From Tubiluchus corallicola (taxonomy: Eukaryota; Priapulida; Priapulimorpha; Priapulimorphida; Tubiluchidae), in contig JAQGDQ010000234.1 in the NCBI GenBank assembly GCA_030141605.1, forward strand, positions 276,001 to 340,000: DNA of 64,000 nucleotides, in the 5' to 3' direction. Below are positions 37,451-48,871 of this stretch, piece by piece; the stretch's first letter is position 1; each line of letters starts with the position of its first letter. Below the pieces are notes generated by a model. That model did not search any database. It was not told where the DNA came from and saw only the letters and a list, made by a program, of their open reading frames with translations. Position numbers and translations under genes: made by a program.

Positions 37451-39694
37451 GGTATATATATAAATATAGATATATATAGATATAGATATACATCGGGTAG
37501 GTATAATATACTCAGCCCAGGCACTTGCACGTATCTTGCACGCTAACACAGTAGACTATTGATTTATTACTCTGCCATTGTTGACATCATTTGCTCTGGA
37601 AGATCTTAATATTTTATGGTCGACTTGTACACAGGTAATATATAAAATGATGCAATGTTTGGTCTTAAAATGCACCATCGACTTGTACATAAGATCTACT
37701 TGTACACACAAATATACGGTATAGTAGAAGACCAAATTACACAAAAACGTGTAAACGACTTATGTTGAAACTTAACGGCAGGATATCGGTCCTATACTAA
37801 AAATGCTAACCTAAGCGTTGCCCTCACACTTGAGGACAACACGTGTTCTCTTAGTAATTAGAAGGATGCAGACAAGAAATTTGACTTTTAAAAAACATAC
37901 AAATTTCCTGTTCTATGCGTTTCGGATGCAGAGACTTGCATTTCTATTTTTCCAATTAGGAATCTCTTGAAGGAGGAGCATTGCTGACAAATTTGCAGGA
38001 TAACATGAAGTATGCTGCTTCACTAGGGCCTCTCCGGGGACCACTAGCGCAGGTAAATTTTTTGATGACATTAATTTATGTAAGGAATAATAAACCTCCA
38101 GAGTTCTGGTACAGTTCATTCCTGGCATCTGTGTGAGTTTTCTAAAATATTTACAAGAAACATTTCCTGCTGCATAAATATGTGGCATCGTCAGCTGAAG
38201 ATTTCATAGCTAAAAATATGAAATGATTCAGCTCATTGCAGTTTGTTGGCACTTCAGCCTCTCTCAGTTTTTTGTACTGTGGTTTCACCAAAAAATTTTG
38301 ATTGGTCTTTTTTATATACAGTGATACCTCGAGATACGAAAGTAATTCGTTCCGGAGGGGCTTGATTTATAAATGATTTATTATTTATAAATGACGTAAT
38401 TCATTTCAGCTCCCCACCCCCTGAAAACAGTCGTATAAAGTGTAAATATTGTAACCACCTGAAAGAAATATGTTCGCTAATTCGTTTATTGCAACATAAT
38501 CATTTACATAAATGTTAAAGGACAATGAGAAAATAATAAAATCAATGAAAAATAATAATAAATGTTGTTACGAATAACGACACTTTACCCTTCAAGGCGT
38601 TCCCATGTTGCGCACAACAAAGCATTCACATGAATGCTACGAAATGCATTCTGGGAGGACCGCTGTTGGGTGGCACTTTCGATTTTCGTTTTCATATCTT
38701 GAATATTTTTTCGTTAAATGGGACGGAAATTTCTTCGAAGCCCAATTTGTATTCTGAATTTTTCGTATAATAGGGTTTTCGTAAGTCGAGGTTCCACTGC
38801 ACTTCATCTTTGTTCAAACTGGAATCCAGCATTCAATGGCAGGAGCATCTAATGTGGACAACTGTAACATTACTGAAACGTGACTCGTTATCAGATTGAC
38901 AATACATACAAATAAATGGCCGGATTCAGTAAAGTGAATGAAGCATCCTGAACGAGTATTGAAACTGGCTGCCACAAATCCATTTTCTGACCAATTTTGG
39001 CATCGCTTAACTTTGCTCACTAACCAGAAATCATGACCTCTCAACTATATCCCACCCCCATCTTAAGTTTGGCGGGTCTACATTAAATAATGCATGTTTA
39101 CGTTTGAAAGTTTAAAGATAATATAAATGCTTTCTGTGATACTGATTACTGAATAAACTTTGCAGGTTCAGTACCACCACTCTAGCGGTACACTTGGAAG
39201 TACAAGCAGTAACAGCAACAATTCAAAGAAAGACATGCTAGCAGTGGCTGATGAAAGTCTTGAACCTCAACCACTACCTCAGCCAGCTGTGCAGCATAGC
39301 AGACATAATGTTAACAAGGAAAAGTAAGTTTATGTAATTGCTTTAAGAATTTATGTACAGGTAGTTGTTCTTACAAACTTTAAATCGCTATCTGTTTTGA
39401 TAAGTTAAGCGTAATTTGGATTATTTTATTTTCAGCGATCCTTTGAAAGCATATCTCCGTCCTGCATCAATGCTACATACTGAACAGAAAAGCAGTACGC
39501 AAGCACTACAAGGACATAAAAACAATGCATTTGCTGCAGCTGACAGACAGCATCTAATGTCTGGTAAAAGAAGTGTGAATCCTGTATTACTACCAAAACC
39601 TGGACCAATGACTCATCAGCAGCCTCCATTAGCTAGTGCATATTTTCCTCAGCATCAGTATTCAAAAGCAGCAACAGCACAACGCAAACAGTAG
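26638..39694 (+). CDS. SASS6: Spindle assembly abnormal protein 6 (SAS-6), 17 coding exons
   Basis: SAS-6 builds the ninefold cartwheel that templates centrioles. Exons are 26638-26705, 26929-26989, 28075-28154, 28559-28663, 30042-30216, 30304-30381, 30805-30924, 32119-32235, 32841-32999, 34176-34286, 34734-34877, 35028-35153, 36366-36447, 36630-36736, 37960-38052, 39166-39323 and 39436-39694. All introns are GT-AG and all phases join, giving 680 residues (human 657). The N-terminal head spans about residues 1-163 and includes the PISA region ([25 protein letters not shown]). [18 protein letters not shown] follows, where F133 matches the human head-to-head interface F131. The coiled coil covers about 164-500, and a low-complexity tail ends with LASAYFP near the C-terminus as in vertebrates. 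ATG-ATG opens the frame; either could start. Four inverted-repeat transposons sit in its introns without touching exons. No break was found. Confidence 0.95.
27190..27677. mobile_element. Pogo/mariner-like MITE in SASS6 intron 2
   Basis: Ends CAGTGGCCGCCGCTTATTGTGG and its near-perfect inverse (28 bp in all) are flanked by TA on both sides. TA duplication and CAGTGG ends are characteristic of Tc1/mariner, especially pogo-type elements. The subterminal word GTCCATATTAAGCGG and variants recur several times near both ends. The element is 488 bp with no recognisable transposase, and is richer in CG than the intron. Confidence 0.85.
28427..28463. repeat. (TA)n microsatellite
   Basis: An uninterrupted TA dinucleotide run of about 37 bp in SASS6 intron 3. 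Confidence 0.95.
29852..30007 (+). CDS. Unassigned exon-like reading frame in SASS6 intron 4
   Basis: After a good acceptor (pyrimidine-rich stretch then GCTAG at 29847-29851) there is a 51-codon open frame in phase 0 that ends in TAA only 35 bp before SASS6 exon 5. The peptide has balanced composition and looks like real protein: [20 protein letters not shown], then [19 protein letters not shown]. It does not read into SAS-6 (exon 4 ends in a different phase), so it is not an alternative SAS-6 end in this frame. It could be the last exon of a nested gene, a dispersed exon copy, or chance. The end weakly recalls the close of CRA-type domains. I do not recognise the protein. Confidence 0.35.
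   Translation, partial: ENGEDRASKFAFNDHRSSYMQLIQHPGTQALISECQKRLAFEILKHLNRVG
35276..36120. mobile_element. hAT-family non-autonomous element in SASS6 intron 12
   Basis: The element is bounded by TAGGGATG...CATCCCTA and by a perfect 8-bp direct repeat GTAAAAAC (35268-35275 and 36121-36128). An 8-bp duplication and short TAGGGATG-type ends are typical of hAT transposons. The inner ends carry diverged ATCCAGAT/AGATCTGGT words in both orientations. Around 35810-35900 the plus strand reads [19 protein letters not shown], which resembles the first half of a BED zinc finger. It may therefore derive from a coding hAT element. No full transposase remains. Confidence 0.9.
36811..37721. mobile_element. 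Inverted-repeat element in SASS6 intron 14, family uncertain
   Basis: The left end reads TACTGTATATACTTATGTAC and the right end, on the minus strand, TACCGTATATTTGTGTGTAC. Both continue into ACAAGTCGA words and repeated GTCGACTTATAC/GTCGACTTGTAC motifs. A flanking TA on both sides could be the target duplication. No transposase was recognised. It contains the CA/TA microsatellite. Confidence 0.6.
37406..37491. repeat. Compound (CA)n(TA)n microsatellite
   Basis: A CA run of about 30 bp passes directly into TA and GATA-rich runs. It lies inside the inverted-repeat element at 36811-37721. Confidence 0.9.
38319..38799. mobile_element. Second pogo/mariner-like MITE, SASS6 intron 15
   Basis: The left end is CAGTGATACCTCGAGATACG and the right end, on the minus strand, is CAGTGGAACCTCGACTTACG; the inverted match is about 23 bp with a few changes. 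The left flank is TA and the right flank is CA, consistent with a mutated TA duplication. CAGTGxxACCTCG ends are typical of pogo/Tigger-type Tc1/mariner elements. It is 481 bp without a transposase, and distinct in sequence from the one in intron 2. Confidence 0.8.
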
Positions 39695-42600
39695 CAGCGG
39701 AATAGCATTTGTGATATGTATTCTTATTCCATATGTAATACATGATAAATTATTGTAACAGGTTTTTTAAAGTACATGATATGTACATAGTTATAATTGC
39801 TACGTTATTTTGTTTTAATTGGCTGTTATTTGTTATATTGGTTGACAAATGTAGGTAAGTGTTAATAAATGTAATAAATATTTCAACTAGGTAATTTTTT
39901 ACTGTAACATTGTGCCTGTTGGTAAACATAAACTCTGGAATTCTGACTGTGATTTCATCATAATTGTGAGGATGCAAGTGATCCTACATTGATGATTAAT
40001 TTTTCGTATTAAACCTGCCATTTTCCAGGATTACAGATATCTGTTATCAGTCAAATAACCATTATGTTATTAATTTCATTGTAGTCATCTTTTGTTTAGA
40101 GCCTAACTAGATTTTTTTGGTTCTTCCAGGATTTCGAAAATCGACCAAGCTAAAAGCAAACATAGTCTTAAATTTTGCTTCATCCTATTACATTGCTGTT
40201 ACTTTCCACACGGAAATTGTTATGAACAAGTTGTTAAAATATGCTTTTCAAGGTTTACCTTTACATTGAAAGAATTTCCTAAACTAAAATCACTTGTCAC
40301 TGTAACAATTTTCGAGACACTGGTCCTTTGACGGACTTCATATGCTAAGAATATGATCAGAAAATGTTTTTATTTAACGTTTGAAAGCATTTTGCAATTA
40401 GCTTTTAGTCATGTGGTAATGAAACTCATCAAGTCAAAAGTCAGTGTGCATGTTGTTTTGTTTCAACTTGGGTAAACTTGAGTAAAAAGGGGTAAAAGAT
40501 AAAATTTTGGGTGAAAGTTTTATTATGTGAACACAACCAGTGTTAATTCTGCATAACAATTATATGTTTGTTGATTTTGTTCAATAAACTTTTTTTAATG
40601 TTCGAACTTGGTTTTAATCTAATATAATGTAACTTTTTCGACAGTCTGTTTGCTTTCTAAATGAAAAAACCTGCAGCTCAATAGTTCATTTCGTCACAAA
40701 ATTATGATAGTAACAATTACAAATGTTTTGTTTTACTGTAGCTGTTCTAGCTGTTTTACTTGTTAGGTATGACCTTGATATCATGGCATGTATTGCAGTG
40801 TAACACCAGGTTAAAAGGAGGTAACTGAATTTTGTTTGCAGTGTTTTATCTCCTGCTGGGATCGGTTAATAGGTATAAAGTGTTTTCTGTTAATAACTTA
40901 CTGTTCTGCTGGTGTGTAAACATATCTTTCATACCTGACTCTGTGTTATCTGCATTCAGTAATTGATTCACAAATACGAATTCCGTTTATACTTGTCTGT
41001 GGAGCCTGATATTTACGAATAAATATTTACTATGTTGAGGTGCATGTGTATGTTAAACTGCCTTGTTTTGGGGAAGAAGATCAAATCTCCACTGCAAATG
41101 CGAGCAGTTGTTAAAAAACTGAGATAGAAATTGTGACACAAACTAAGTAACATTTTGAACTCCAAAGCATAATAATTTTGATTTTAATCTGGAATGTGAA
41201 ACACAAACTCCACATGTTGACAACAACTGATAATAAATACAGATCAGTTACCTTGTAACTAACTTATAACTGAAATAATAATTATTAGTAATTAATGCAT
41301 GTAATTATATTTTTTAAATATTTGTATGTATTATACTTATGTATGTATGTTTATGCATTGGATTCTTTTTTCTCACGAAATTTCTGGTTCTCTAACATAG
41401 TAATATTTAAGAGATTCAGCTTAAAATTGTTTAAGTTGTTTTGAAAAAAGGCTCAACAATTGTGCTGAAAGAACTACAGCTGGAATGAAAAAATTAAACA
41501 CAGCACTTAGTCTTTATTTATTATTGCAAATCTTATGAATAATGTAAACACAGATTTATAATATACATCTGTATTAATAATTACGGATGTAATTTAACTG
41601 TATCAAGTCGTCATTCATTATCATCTTGACATTAAAATGAGGAAATTTCATTGTTAATGAAGATTTAATAACTTCATAACTAGATTTTATAACTAGAATG
41701 TAGGTGAATGTTGTTTAGCTGTGAAGGCCAGTTGTTCACATTTATACACCCGGGCATTGCATGTTAATGATTAGCTAATCTAGTTTTTGTAGGTATTAAT
41801 GAGGAAGTGCCAAGAAGTATATGTAGAAAGCTTGACTGCATTAGAAAATTATATATTTGGTTTTACTGTGAAAGCACAAAACTTGTAATTATTATTTTAA
41901 TTAATTGCAAGTTTGAAAATTTGTTTGTATTACAATAAGAAAAATAGTTTAATTAAATGAAACTGGTTTAAATAATGGTGGCAAGGTTATCCTATCGTGA
42001 ACCAGTTATAACTAGTTTTGTAAGTGGTGTATGAGGACTGATGCACGTGACACTTTATGTATTATTCCAAGTTGATGCCTGAAAAATACTGATCAGTATT
42101 TAGTAAATTTATTAAAATAACAATTGTGTGTACTTGTTTTGATATGTTATGTAAAACCTGTACAAGGAATTGCAAAACACCTGTGCAGTGTCAAAGAGCC
42201 TAATTTAAATTTTAGACATAGCCGAAACTTTGATAATTGAATTTATAATTACATAATGTGCAACCACATTTGTTCGCAAAAAGGGCACTAGTAATATTTT
42301 TGGTGTCAATGAGTTGTGCCATTTATTTTGAATAAATACCTAACAGCGGGTTTGCTTCACTACTTTGCTACAAATTATTACTGAGCTATCAGAAGCTGTA
42401 TTTTTTTATTTGTGAATTTTGCAAATTAACTTATTATGTACCAAACTGGAGGTGTTATGTGCAATGCGTGAAGTCGTTGGCTAAAATTTCTTTAGTTCAA
42501 ATGTCATTAACATGGCATCTAAAAAGTCCAACCGCGGTTACATTATCATCACTGTTTCACTCTTTTGCTAAATTCCAGCTCCTGTTTCTCTTAACAACAC

Positions 42601-45600
42601 AGTCATCTGACTCGCGTGGTCACGCGACGTCATCAACAAAGGATCAAAGCTCGGGTAATTTCCACCCTGGAGCGGTAAATGTTTGTCTCTTGAACAGTCC
42701 TCTATCTAGGACAGGTACAAGATACGCTAGAATACGTCTTACCAAGGCCAGTACGTTTAATCATTGCATATACGTCTGTTAGAAAACGTTTTTATCTCTG
42801 ATATAAGATTAAGAGCACGTTTTGAACGTTTATCTGTAATGCACAGATAAACAGCAAGCCTACACATATGCTAACTGTTAAGAAAACGAAGCAGGATTTT
42901 TGTGAATAACGCATTAGACGAGCCCGTGTTTGGTTTGAATGACCTTATGTATAATTTTCACGACGTAAATTTTACAAACTAAAAGTACAGTTATTTGTTT
43001 TTCTCAAATCTCACCTTCGCTTTTCCTTGATATAACAATAGACCATGCACGCACGTGGGTTATCTCCAGAATTATTCTAACTGGCTCATTATTACACAGT
43101 ACACTTACTTGCAATAAAAGTATAAAACTAATGTAATTTTTCATACTTCTATTTACCATGTTTCGGTAAGAAAATTTTTAGCAAACCATACTAATTAGTA
43201 CCATGTCAGTTCATCATAGAAATATTTACTTTATTTTGTAGGTTTACCTTTCGAAGGATTTTGCCATTTATGACAACACCATAAAGACGGGTTGATTGTC
43301 TATTATAATTTTTACCCCTGCGAAGTGCCCAAAACAAGCAACTTATATACATGTATTGAGTTCCACATCCATCCACTTCGCTTTGCGTTGCTTCCCTCTG
43401 GCTATTATTCATCGCTGAACCTAACCTGAAGAAGTTAAATTCGCCCTTTGGGGAAACTGACTCGAGATGTAATTTTTCTTTCATCATTCAACTGATCTAA
43501 AGTCAGCAGCCCGCCACAGTGTTTAATCCGTCTAAATCCTCTCTCAATGTGAATTTATGTAGCAGTAAATGCCTTACAATGAGGTTAGCGGCGCAGTTAT
43601 GATAATAAAACCATGACAAAGGATGGTAATGAAAAGATAAAATATAGAGCACACGAAAAGAAACGACTGAGAAAGTTGCAGCTGATGTTGAAACCAAGAT
43701 CGCTCTCGAACTGTTTGTGTTGCGCTTATCTTATGCTACATAGTAACATAGACATACCGCAGTGAATTGCAATCCCACCTATTAGTCCATTACTTTACGT
43801 GGTACGGCAATTAACTACAAAGGAATGGTTAATGTACAAAAGCTTTTGACCTGCAGTGTATTTAGACCTAACCGAGAAACGCCATTCTTCTTTGATCTTT
43901 TGCCCTTTCAGACAATGTATGCTGCGATTCGTTTTTGCGAAGATAACAAAAACTTCTTTGTTAATTTTTCTAGAGTGTAGAAGTTAAATACAATAGCAGC
44001 TCTCTCTCGTACTAAACAATCTTCATAAATAACTGTTCTGTTTTTCGTTTGCTCGACATTACATGAACAAAGCCTGACATTAATTATACTTAACAATGGA
44101 GTATATCATAACAGCTCTGTATGTAATACGTACAGGATATAAATAATCAAATACTAAAAACAGTTATTAACATCTTATAAAGGAATCCTGTACTTCAGAT
44201 TGCAGACTACAATTTCATATTTAATGAAAATGATAATGAATAGGTCTTGAGTTTAATATCAATGTTAAGACCCCATTAGCGGGAATCTACTTAATTAACT
44301 AACTAGTGGCAATATGACTTTAGAATTTAGAACATGAGGATTTCTAAAAAAATTCTATCGTTAAGCTAGTGCATTAAAGTCATCCCGATATCACATGTAG
44401 TGTGTCTTATATGTGCCAACTCACACGCCAACGATGACAGCGCAGTTACATAGATCCAGAGCCAGTGGTCAGTGCTCTTGACCACTCGTTCACATGAGCA
44501 CTGCAATTGAGTTTTACAGATGTAACAACTCCAAATATATTGAAGAAAAACAGAATAAAGCCCTCTATTCTGCAATTTAGCATTGTACTAGTATTAGACT
44601 ATCACGGAAAAACTATTAACAAAGCGGAACCTGCAAATAAAAACGTTATTAGCTTTGCAAAGGAGTAAATAGTTGACCTAAATGTGTAGTGTAGACCATA
44701 ATTGCATTGACTTTTCTTAATTAACACCTAGAGTCGATAGTCGTGCAACGAAATGATCCAATAAAAAGCAATTAGTTGCAAATGACATTTCATTAAGTGA
44801 AGTGTTCTTGCTATATTACTAATAAGGAAGTTTGCTAGGTCAAGTTCTAGAGCCAGCGAAGACAATAATACGTCGCACATATGAGCTAAGAAATTGCAAG
44901 ACTGTCAAGTATAACTATGTTTTGAATTAATAATGTGACTTAGGTGATTACTAATTACCACACTGTATTGACCAGTTCAATTTCGAAAAAAGCAAGCAAT
45001 GGAAAAGTTGAAGTTGTAATTGTAACGAACAGGGTAAAGTGGGGTAAAAGGCGTAATGAAGTAAGACCTTCGCTATTTCTTATTTCCACATTACACTACT
45101 AAGTGAATGAAAACAGTTACCTTAGAGCGTGCTTTTTACTTATTGTAGCCAATAACACCACCCCCTAGACCACCACCTCGAATAATAAATGTTGTATTCT
45201 ACAGCAGATTTAACTCATTTCAATAAACGTATTAAATTATTTGGGCCAACTTTCAATTTCACATTGCTCTCCATTTAAATGTCACTCGTATCATATGCAC
45301 GCAGTAATTATGTTATCACGATAATCTATTAATCATTTCCAATCAATTCACTACTTGACAAACATGATTGCAAATGTATATAATTCAACAGACATTATTG
45401 CGCTTTTCCGTGACCTATATAATAATAGTAATTGCTGCAGATAATAGCCAAAAAATTTTGTCGCAAACAAACTAACTTGCGTTTTCGTGCTTACAAAAGC
45501 GTGCAAATTGGGAAGAATTGATTACCTGCTACTATGCTTTAAAAATTAAGTCCATTTGTGTAAGTGAAACATTCATTATTATACCTATTAACCTAGATGA

Positions 45601-46190
45601 GTTAGCCTAATCTCGGCACATCGTTTAAGCGCTAGATTTAATGTTTATCTAACTGCATAATTTTTACTGTCTGTGCACCAAAGTCGCTAGCTTATTATTG
45701 CCACATGTCAAATGGGAAAAGCAGGCATAGGCCAATTACGATATTAGGCCTAACTGAGTGCTTAGTGATTACTGTAGCTTCCGGCGTTATGTATTTTGCA
45801 AGTATATTTCAAAAGCAGTTTACGCGGAGACCTCTTTCGCAATTTTTTCTTAAACTGGGTTATTACAGGGCCTTTAAGTTTGCAAACAGTTTTTTAACTA
45901 CTCAGCGTAAATCACAATCCCTATAAACATTATGTTAGATGACATCACTCAACACAACGTCATGTTATACGGACCTTTATTTTGCGTTGCTGATGTCAAA
46001 TTTCGTAAGATCGCATTGACCGCTGCAATGCTTGATTAAGTAAACTAGGTTTTAATTTTTGCTTTCGAATTCTGTTTACGTTTTTGACAGTATTAAGAGT
46101 ACAAACGTGTATTGCATGTAAATAAGATCGAAATTAACTGGTAATGATAGTTTAATATCGTATTATGCTCCAGTCCCTGAACATTGTATG
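39695..46190. other. Long intergenic region after SASS6
   Basis: Apart from the SASS6 3' UTR at the left, I see no gene with a recognisable domain or splice-linked exons in this 6.5-kb AT-rich stretch. Open frames of 90-107 codons occur near 42459-42782 and 43206-43487 but have no protein-like signature. A CG-richer patch lies near 42600-42680. Confidence 0.4.
39864..39878 (+). promoter_or_regulatory. SASS6 polyadenylation signals
   Basis: Two AATAAA hexamers, at 39864-39869 and 39873-39878, lie about 170 bp after the SASS6 stop codon. They are the first good signals downstream. Confidence 0.6.
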
Positions 46191-46204
46191 TCGCTTCCCC
46201 AGTA

Positions 46205-47345
46205 GTACATTTCGCCAGTGCACTTTTCGCCAGTTGTGCATTTCGCCAGTAAAATTTATTCGGTATGTTATTACCTTATTCCTTTAAAGGAAAACCGCAT
46301 GATAGTGTAAACACGAGTTCAGAATAAAGAATGCTCTAAAATATTGAAAACTACAATAGCTTATTTTAAATCAAAGCTTAGATTAAATAATAATTACCTC
46401 GGATACTCAAATTTCGTCAAACTTTCAAAGCTATACGCGGCTCAGTGAATCTACTAAGATTGGCAGCGGCGCCTTTTTGTCACGTGCGCGGCGCCGACAA
46501 ATAGAAAGCGGTACCGTGATAACCATGCTCATGAACTGCTGTGTTAGTTTCATGACGTCATATGACGTACCCTTTTTTCGTGACATCTGCGTTTAAACAG
46601 TAATGTAACAATTATGCAAATGTGCTTGACGCGCAAGGGAAGACGCCTGCCATTGCACAAACTGCGGTTACTTTCTGACGTAAGCAATAACTGTGTTCGG
46701 TTGCCGTTAATTAACTTTCTAAGCTAATTATTCAAATATAAGGAACAATTGTTAACTTTTATAGGCAAGAAAATGTATATTTTGGACAGTAAATTAAAAT
46801 GAGAATGAGTCTAAACAATCGTCCGGTCTTCCTTTAACAAAATGTTTCAGTCCATTACTTCCTTTAACAAATGGTAAAGTTTACCAGTTCATAGTTCGTC
46901 AGTAGTATATGCATTTACTAGTAAAATGTTTCTGCTATGCTTATTACTTTATTCCTTTAACAAAATGTTTTAGTTCGTAAGTGGTACACATCGCCAGTAA
47001 AATTTTTCTGCTATGGTATAACCTTTAACAGAATGTTTCAGTTCGTCAGTACACACTTCGCCAGTGGTACTACATTTCACCACTTCATACTTCGCTAGAA
47101 GTACATTTCGCAAGTAAAATTTTTCTGCTATGTCATTACCTTATTCTTTAGCAAATTGTTCGATAGCGGTGTAATTCGTCAGTAAACACTTTGCCAGTGG
47201 TACATTTTGCAAATAAAATTTTTCTACTATGATATTGCCTTATTCTTTTAACAAAAGTTTATGTTCGACTGTGGTACATTTTGCCAGTAAAATTTCTCTG
47301 TTATGTCATTACTTTATCCTTTAACATAATAGTGAAGTTTTAGTT
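46205..47345. repeat. Degenerate TTCGCCAGT tandem array in two blocks
   Basis: The word TTCGCCAGT occurs at 46211, 46226 and 46242 with 15-16 bp spacing. It recurs with variants (TTCGTCAGT, TTTGCCAGT, ATCGCCAGT) through 46885-47300. In the second block it forms a longer unit of roughly 100-130 bp: GTACATTTCGCCAGT, AAAATTTTTCTGCTATG, TCATTACCTTATTC, TTTAACAAAATGTTT, AGTTCGTCAGT. The blocks are separated by about 500 bp of unrelated sequence (46310-46810). Confidence 0.75.
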
Positions 47346-47984
47346 GCACGATTGCTGCTGCGTTTTTGTTAACTACCAAACTGTTAACCCTTGATAATCG
47401 CCTTTGATACTGCTAAGATTTTCAATAACGTATGACACAAAAAGTTTTTGACAAGCTTCAGTGTGTTGTTTATTATATCGTCACATCTCCACATTCGGAC
47501 TGTGCAATTGTTTATGACCTAGTGCAAATATTTGGGTAGTTTCTTCAAGCTTTTATTTTCGACTAACTGATTTTAGTCTTTTATCAATCACGTATACCAG
47601 ATTTTATGCAGACCAAGTGTAGTGATGCATGTAAATCTATAGCCAGTATAAGCAACAATATTGCAGTTTATTAATAACATATAATAAACGTATCGTATAT
47701 ACAAACGTGAACGACAAGGATGAGAAGCTCCGTAGCACCACCGGGCTGGATATGTGACTGACAAACGTGTTTCATAACTACACCTCACTTGCTTCAAGTT
47801 AAATGCCAGTAGAAACATAAGCCTTCAGATAAGCAATTAAAAAATATTTTTCTTGCTCTGAGTGGCAGTTGGGCTGGTTTGAGAACGATTTGCATAAAAA
47901 CTCATTGAATTTTATATGACGCTCCTTTCATGAGCTTTATAAAGTTTAGGATTGTTTCGAATAGTAACCTCGTTACGAATCATC
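47346..47984. other. Noncoding stretch
   Basis: No gene was recognised. Its right end (47948-47980) is a 33-bp sequence repeated at 48779-48811 on the other side of the LINE remnant. Confidence 0.35.
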
Positions 47985-48690
47985 AACATCATCCAATGAA
48001 TCATACGCCCAGAGACATGATTCTGCTCACCTCCCTATGCCAGGACTCCCTGCTCGCCGCAATGCCCCAAGTGGATTTATTTCTAAGGATCAATGCTGAA
48101 GTGTTTAAATCTTTCTGTGCAAAATCTAAATATGTTAACATTTGTCCTCCTGCAGGTTTTTTAGCTGGTTCTTTGGCTTGTTGAAGAGCTATTTTCACTG
48201 GAAAATTATCAGGTAGTCTAAGCATATGCCCAATCCGTCTTAAAGGGCGTCTTTTTATTTTTCTTGTCCTAGGTTCTTCTTTTATTTTTTCATATAGATC
48301 TTTGTTTGGAATTTTCTTGGGCCATCTAATACCCTAAATGTTTCTGTAATTTTGCCTTTGAAACGCATCGACTTCAGCTTTATAATTTGCTTTTAATGTC
48401 CAGAGCTCAGCGTTATACAGAAATACAGTTTCAACTAAGGCTGAGAATATTCTAACTTTTGTTTCCAAAGAAATATTCTTATTCTCAAAAACGTTTGTGA
48501 GTTTTGAGTAAGCTGATAATGCCATTATCTTCCGTCTTGATATGTCATTTTCTGTTGCCAGCAGACTACCGAGATACTTGCATCTTTGCCATGATTCATC
48601 ACCATGGCGTGTTATGTGAAACTCTTCAGTTTAATTTTTGTTAACAACAAGATTTTGTTTACAAAATTTTCATCTAAATTAAAGTATTTT
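47985..48690 (-). mobile_element. LINE 3' end flanked by 33-bp direct repeats
   Basis: The minus strand reads CKYLGSLLATENDISRRK, then KVRIFSALVETVFLYNAELW, and later MLRLPDNFPVKIAL with a closing RESWHREV block. These are the usual C-terminal blocks of a non-LTR reverse transcriptase (LGSLL-D-E-DI-RR, LYN-ELW, LRLPDN-P). Stops and a shift break the frame. The remnant is bracketed by AGGATTGTTTCGAATAGTAA... repeats at 47948-47980 and 48779-48811. Confidence 0.8.
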
Positions 48691-48710
48691 GTCTTAAATG
48701 CTCGCCTGCT

Positions 48711-48871
48711 CGTTACGAATGATCACCATCAGACATTTTAGCAATCTGACGCTAACGTTATTTTTATCTCCTACATGTAGGATTGTTTCGAATAGTAACC
48801 TCGTTACGAATGATCACTATCAGACCTTTTTTAGCAATCTGATGCTAACGTTATTGTTATCTCCTACATGC
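48711..48871. repeat. 91-bp-period tandem duplication
   Basis: CGTTACGAATGATCAC...CTAACGTTATT...CTCCTACATG occurs at 48711-48778 and again at 48802-48871, 91 bp apart, with only a few differences. The spacer between the copies contains the 33-bp word also present left of the LINE remnant. Confidence 0.85.

Noticed and set aside
37321-37549. Open frames rich in HT and IY dipeptides
   Set aside because: They are translations of the CA/TA microsatellite.
42459-42782. 107-codon plus-strand frame
   Set aside because: No recognisable motif, no supporting splice signals and no composition difference from chance.
43206-43487. 93-codon minus-strand frame ending near a GT donor
   Set aside because: The donor AAG-GTAAAC is plausible, but no partner exon or domain could be found.
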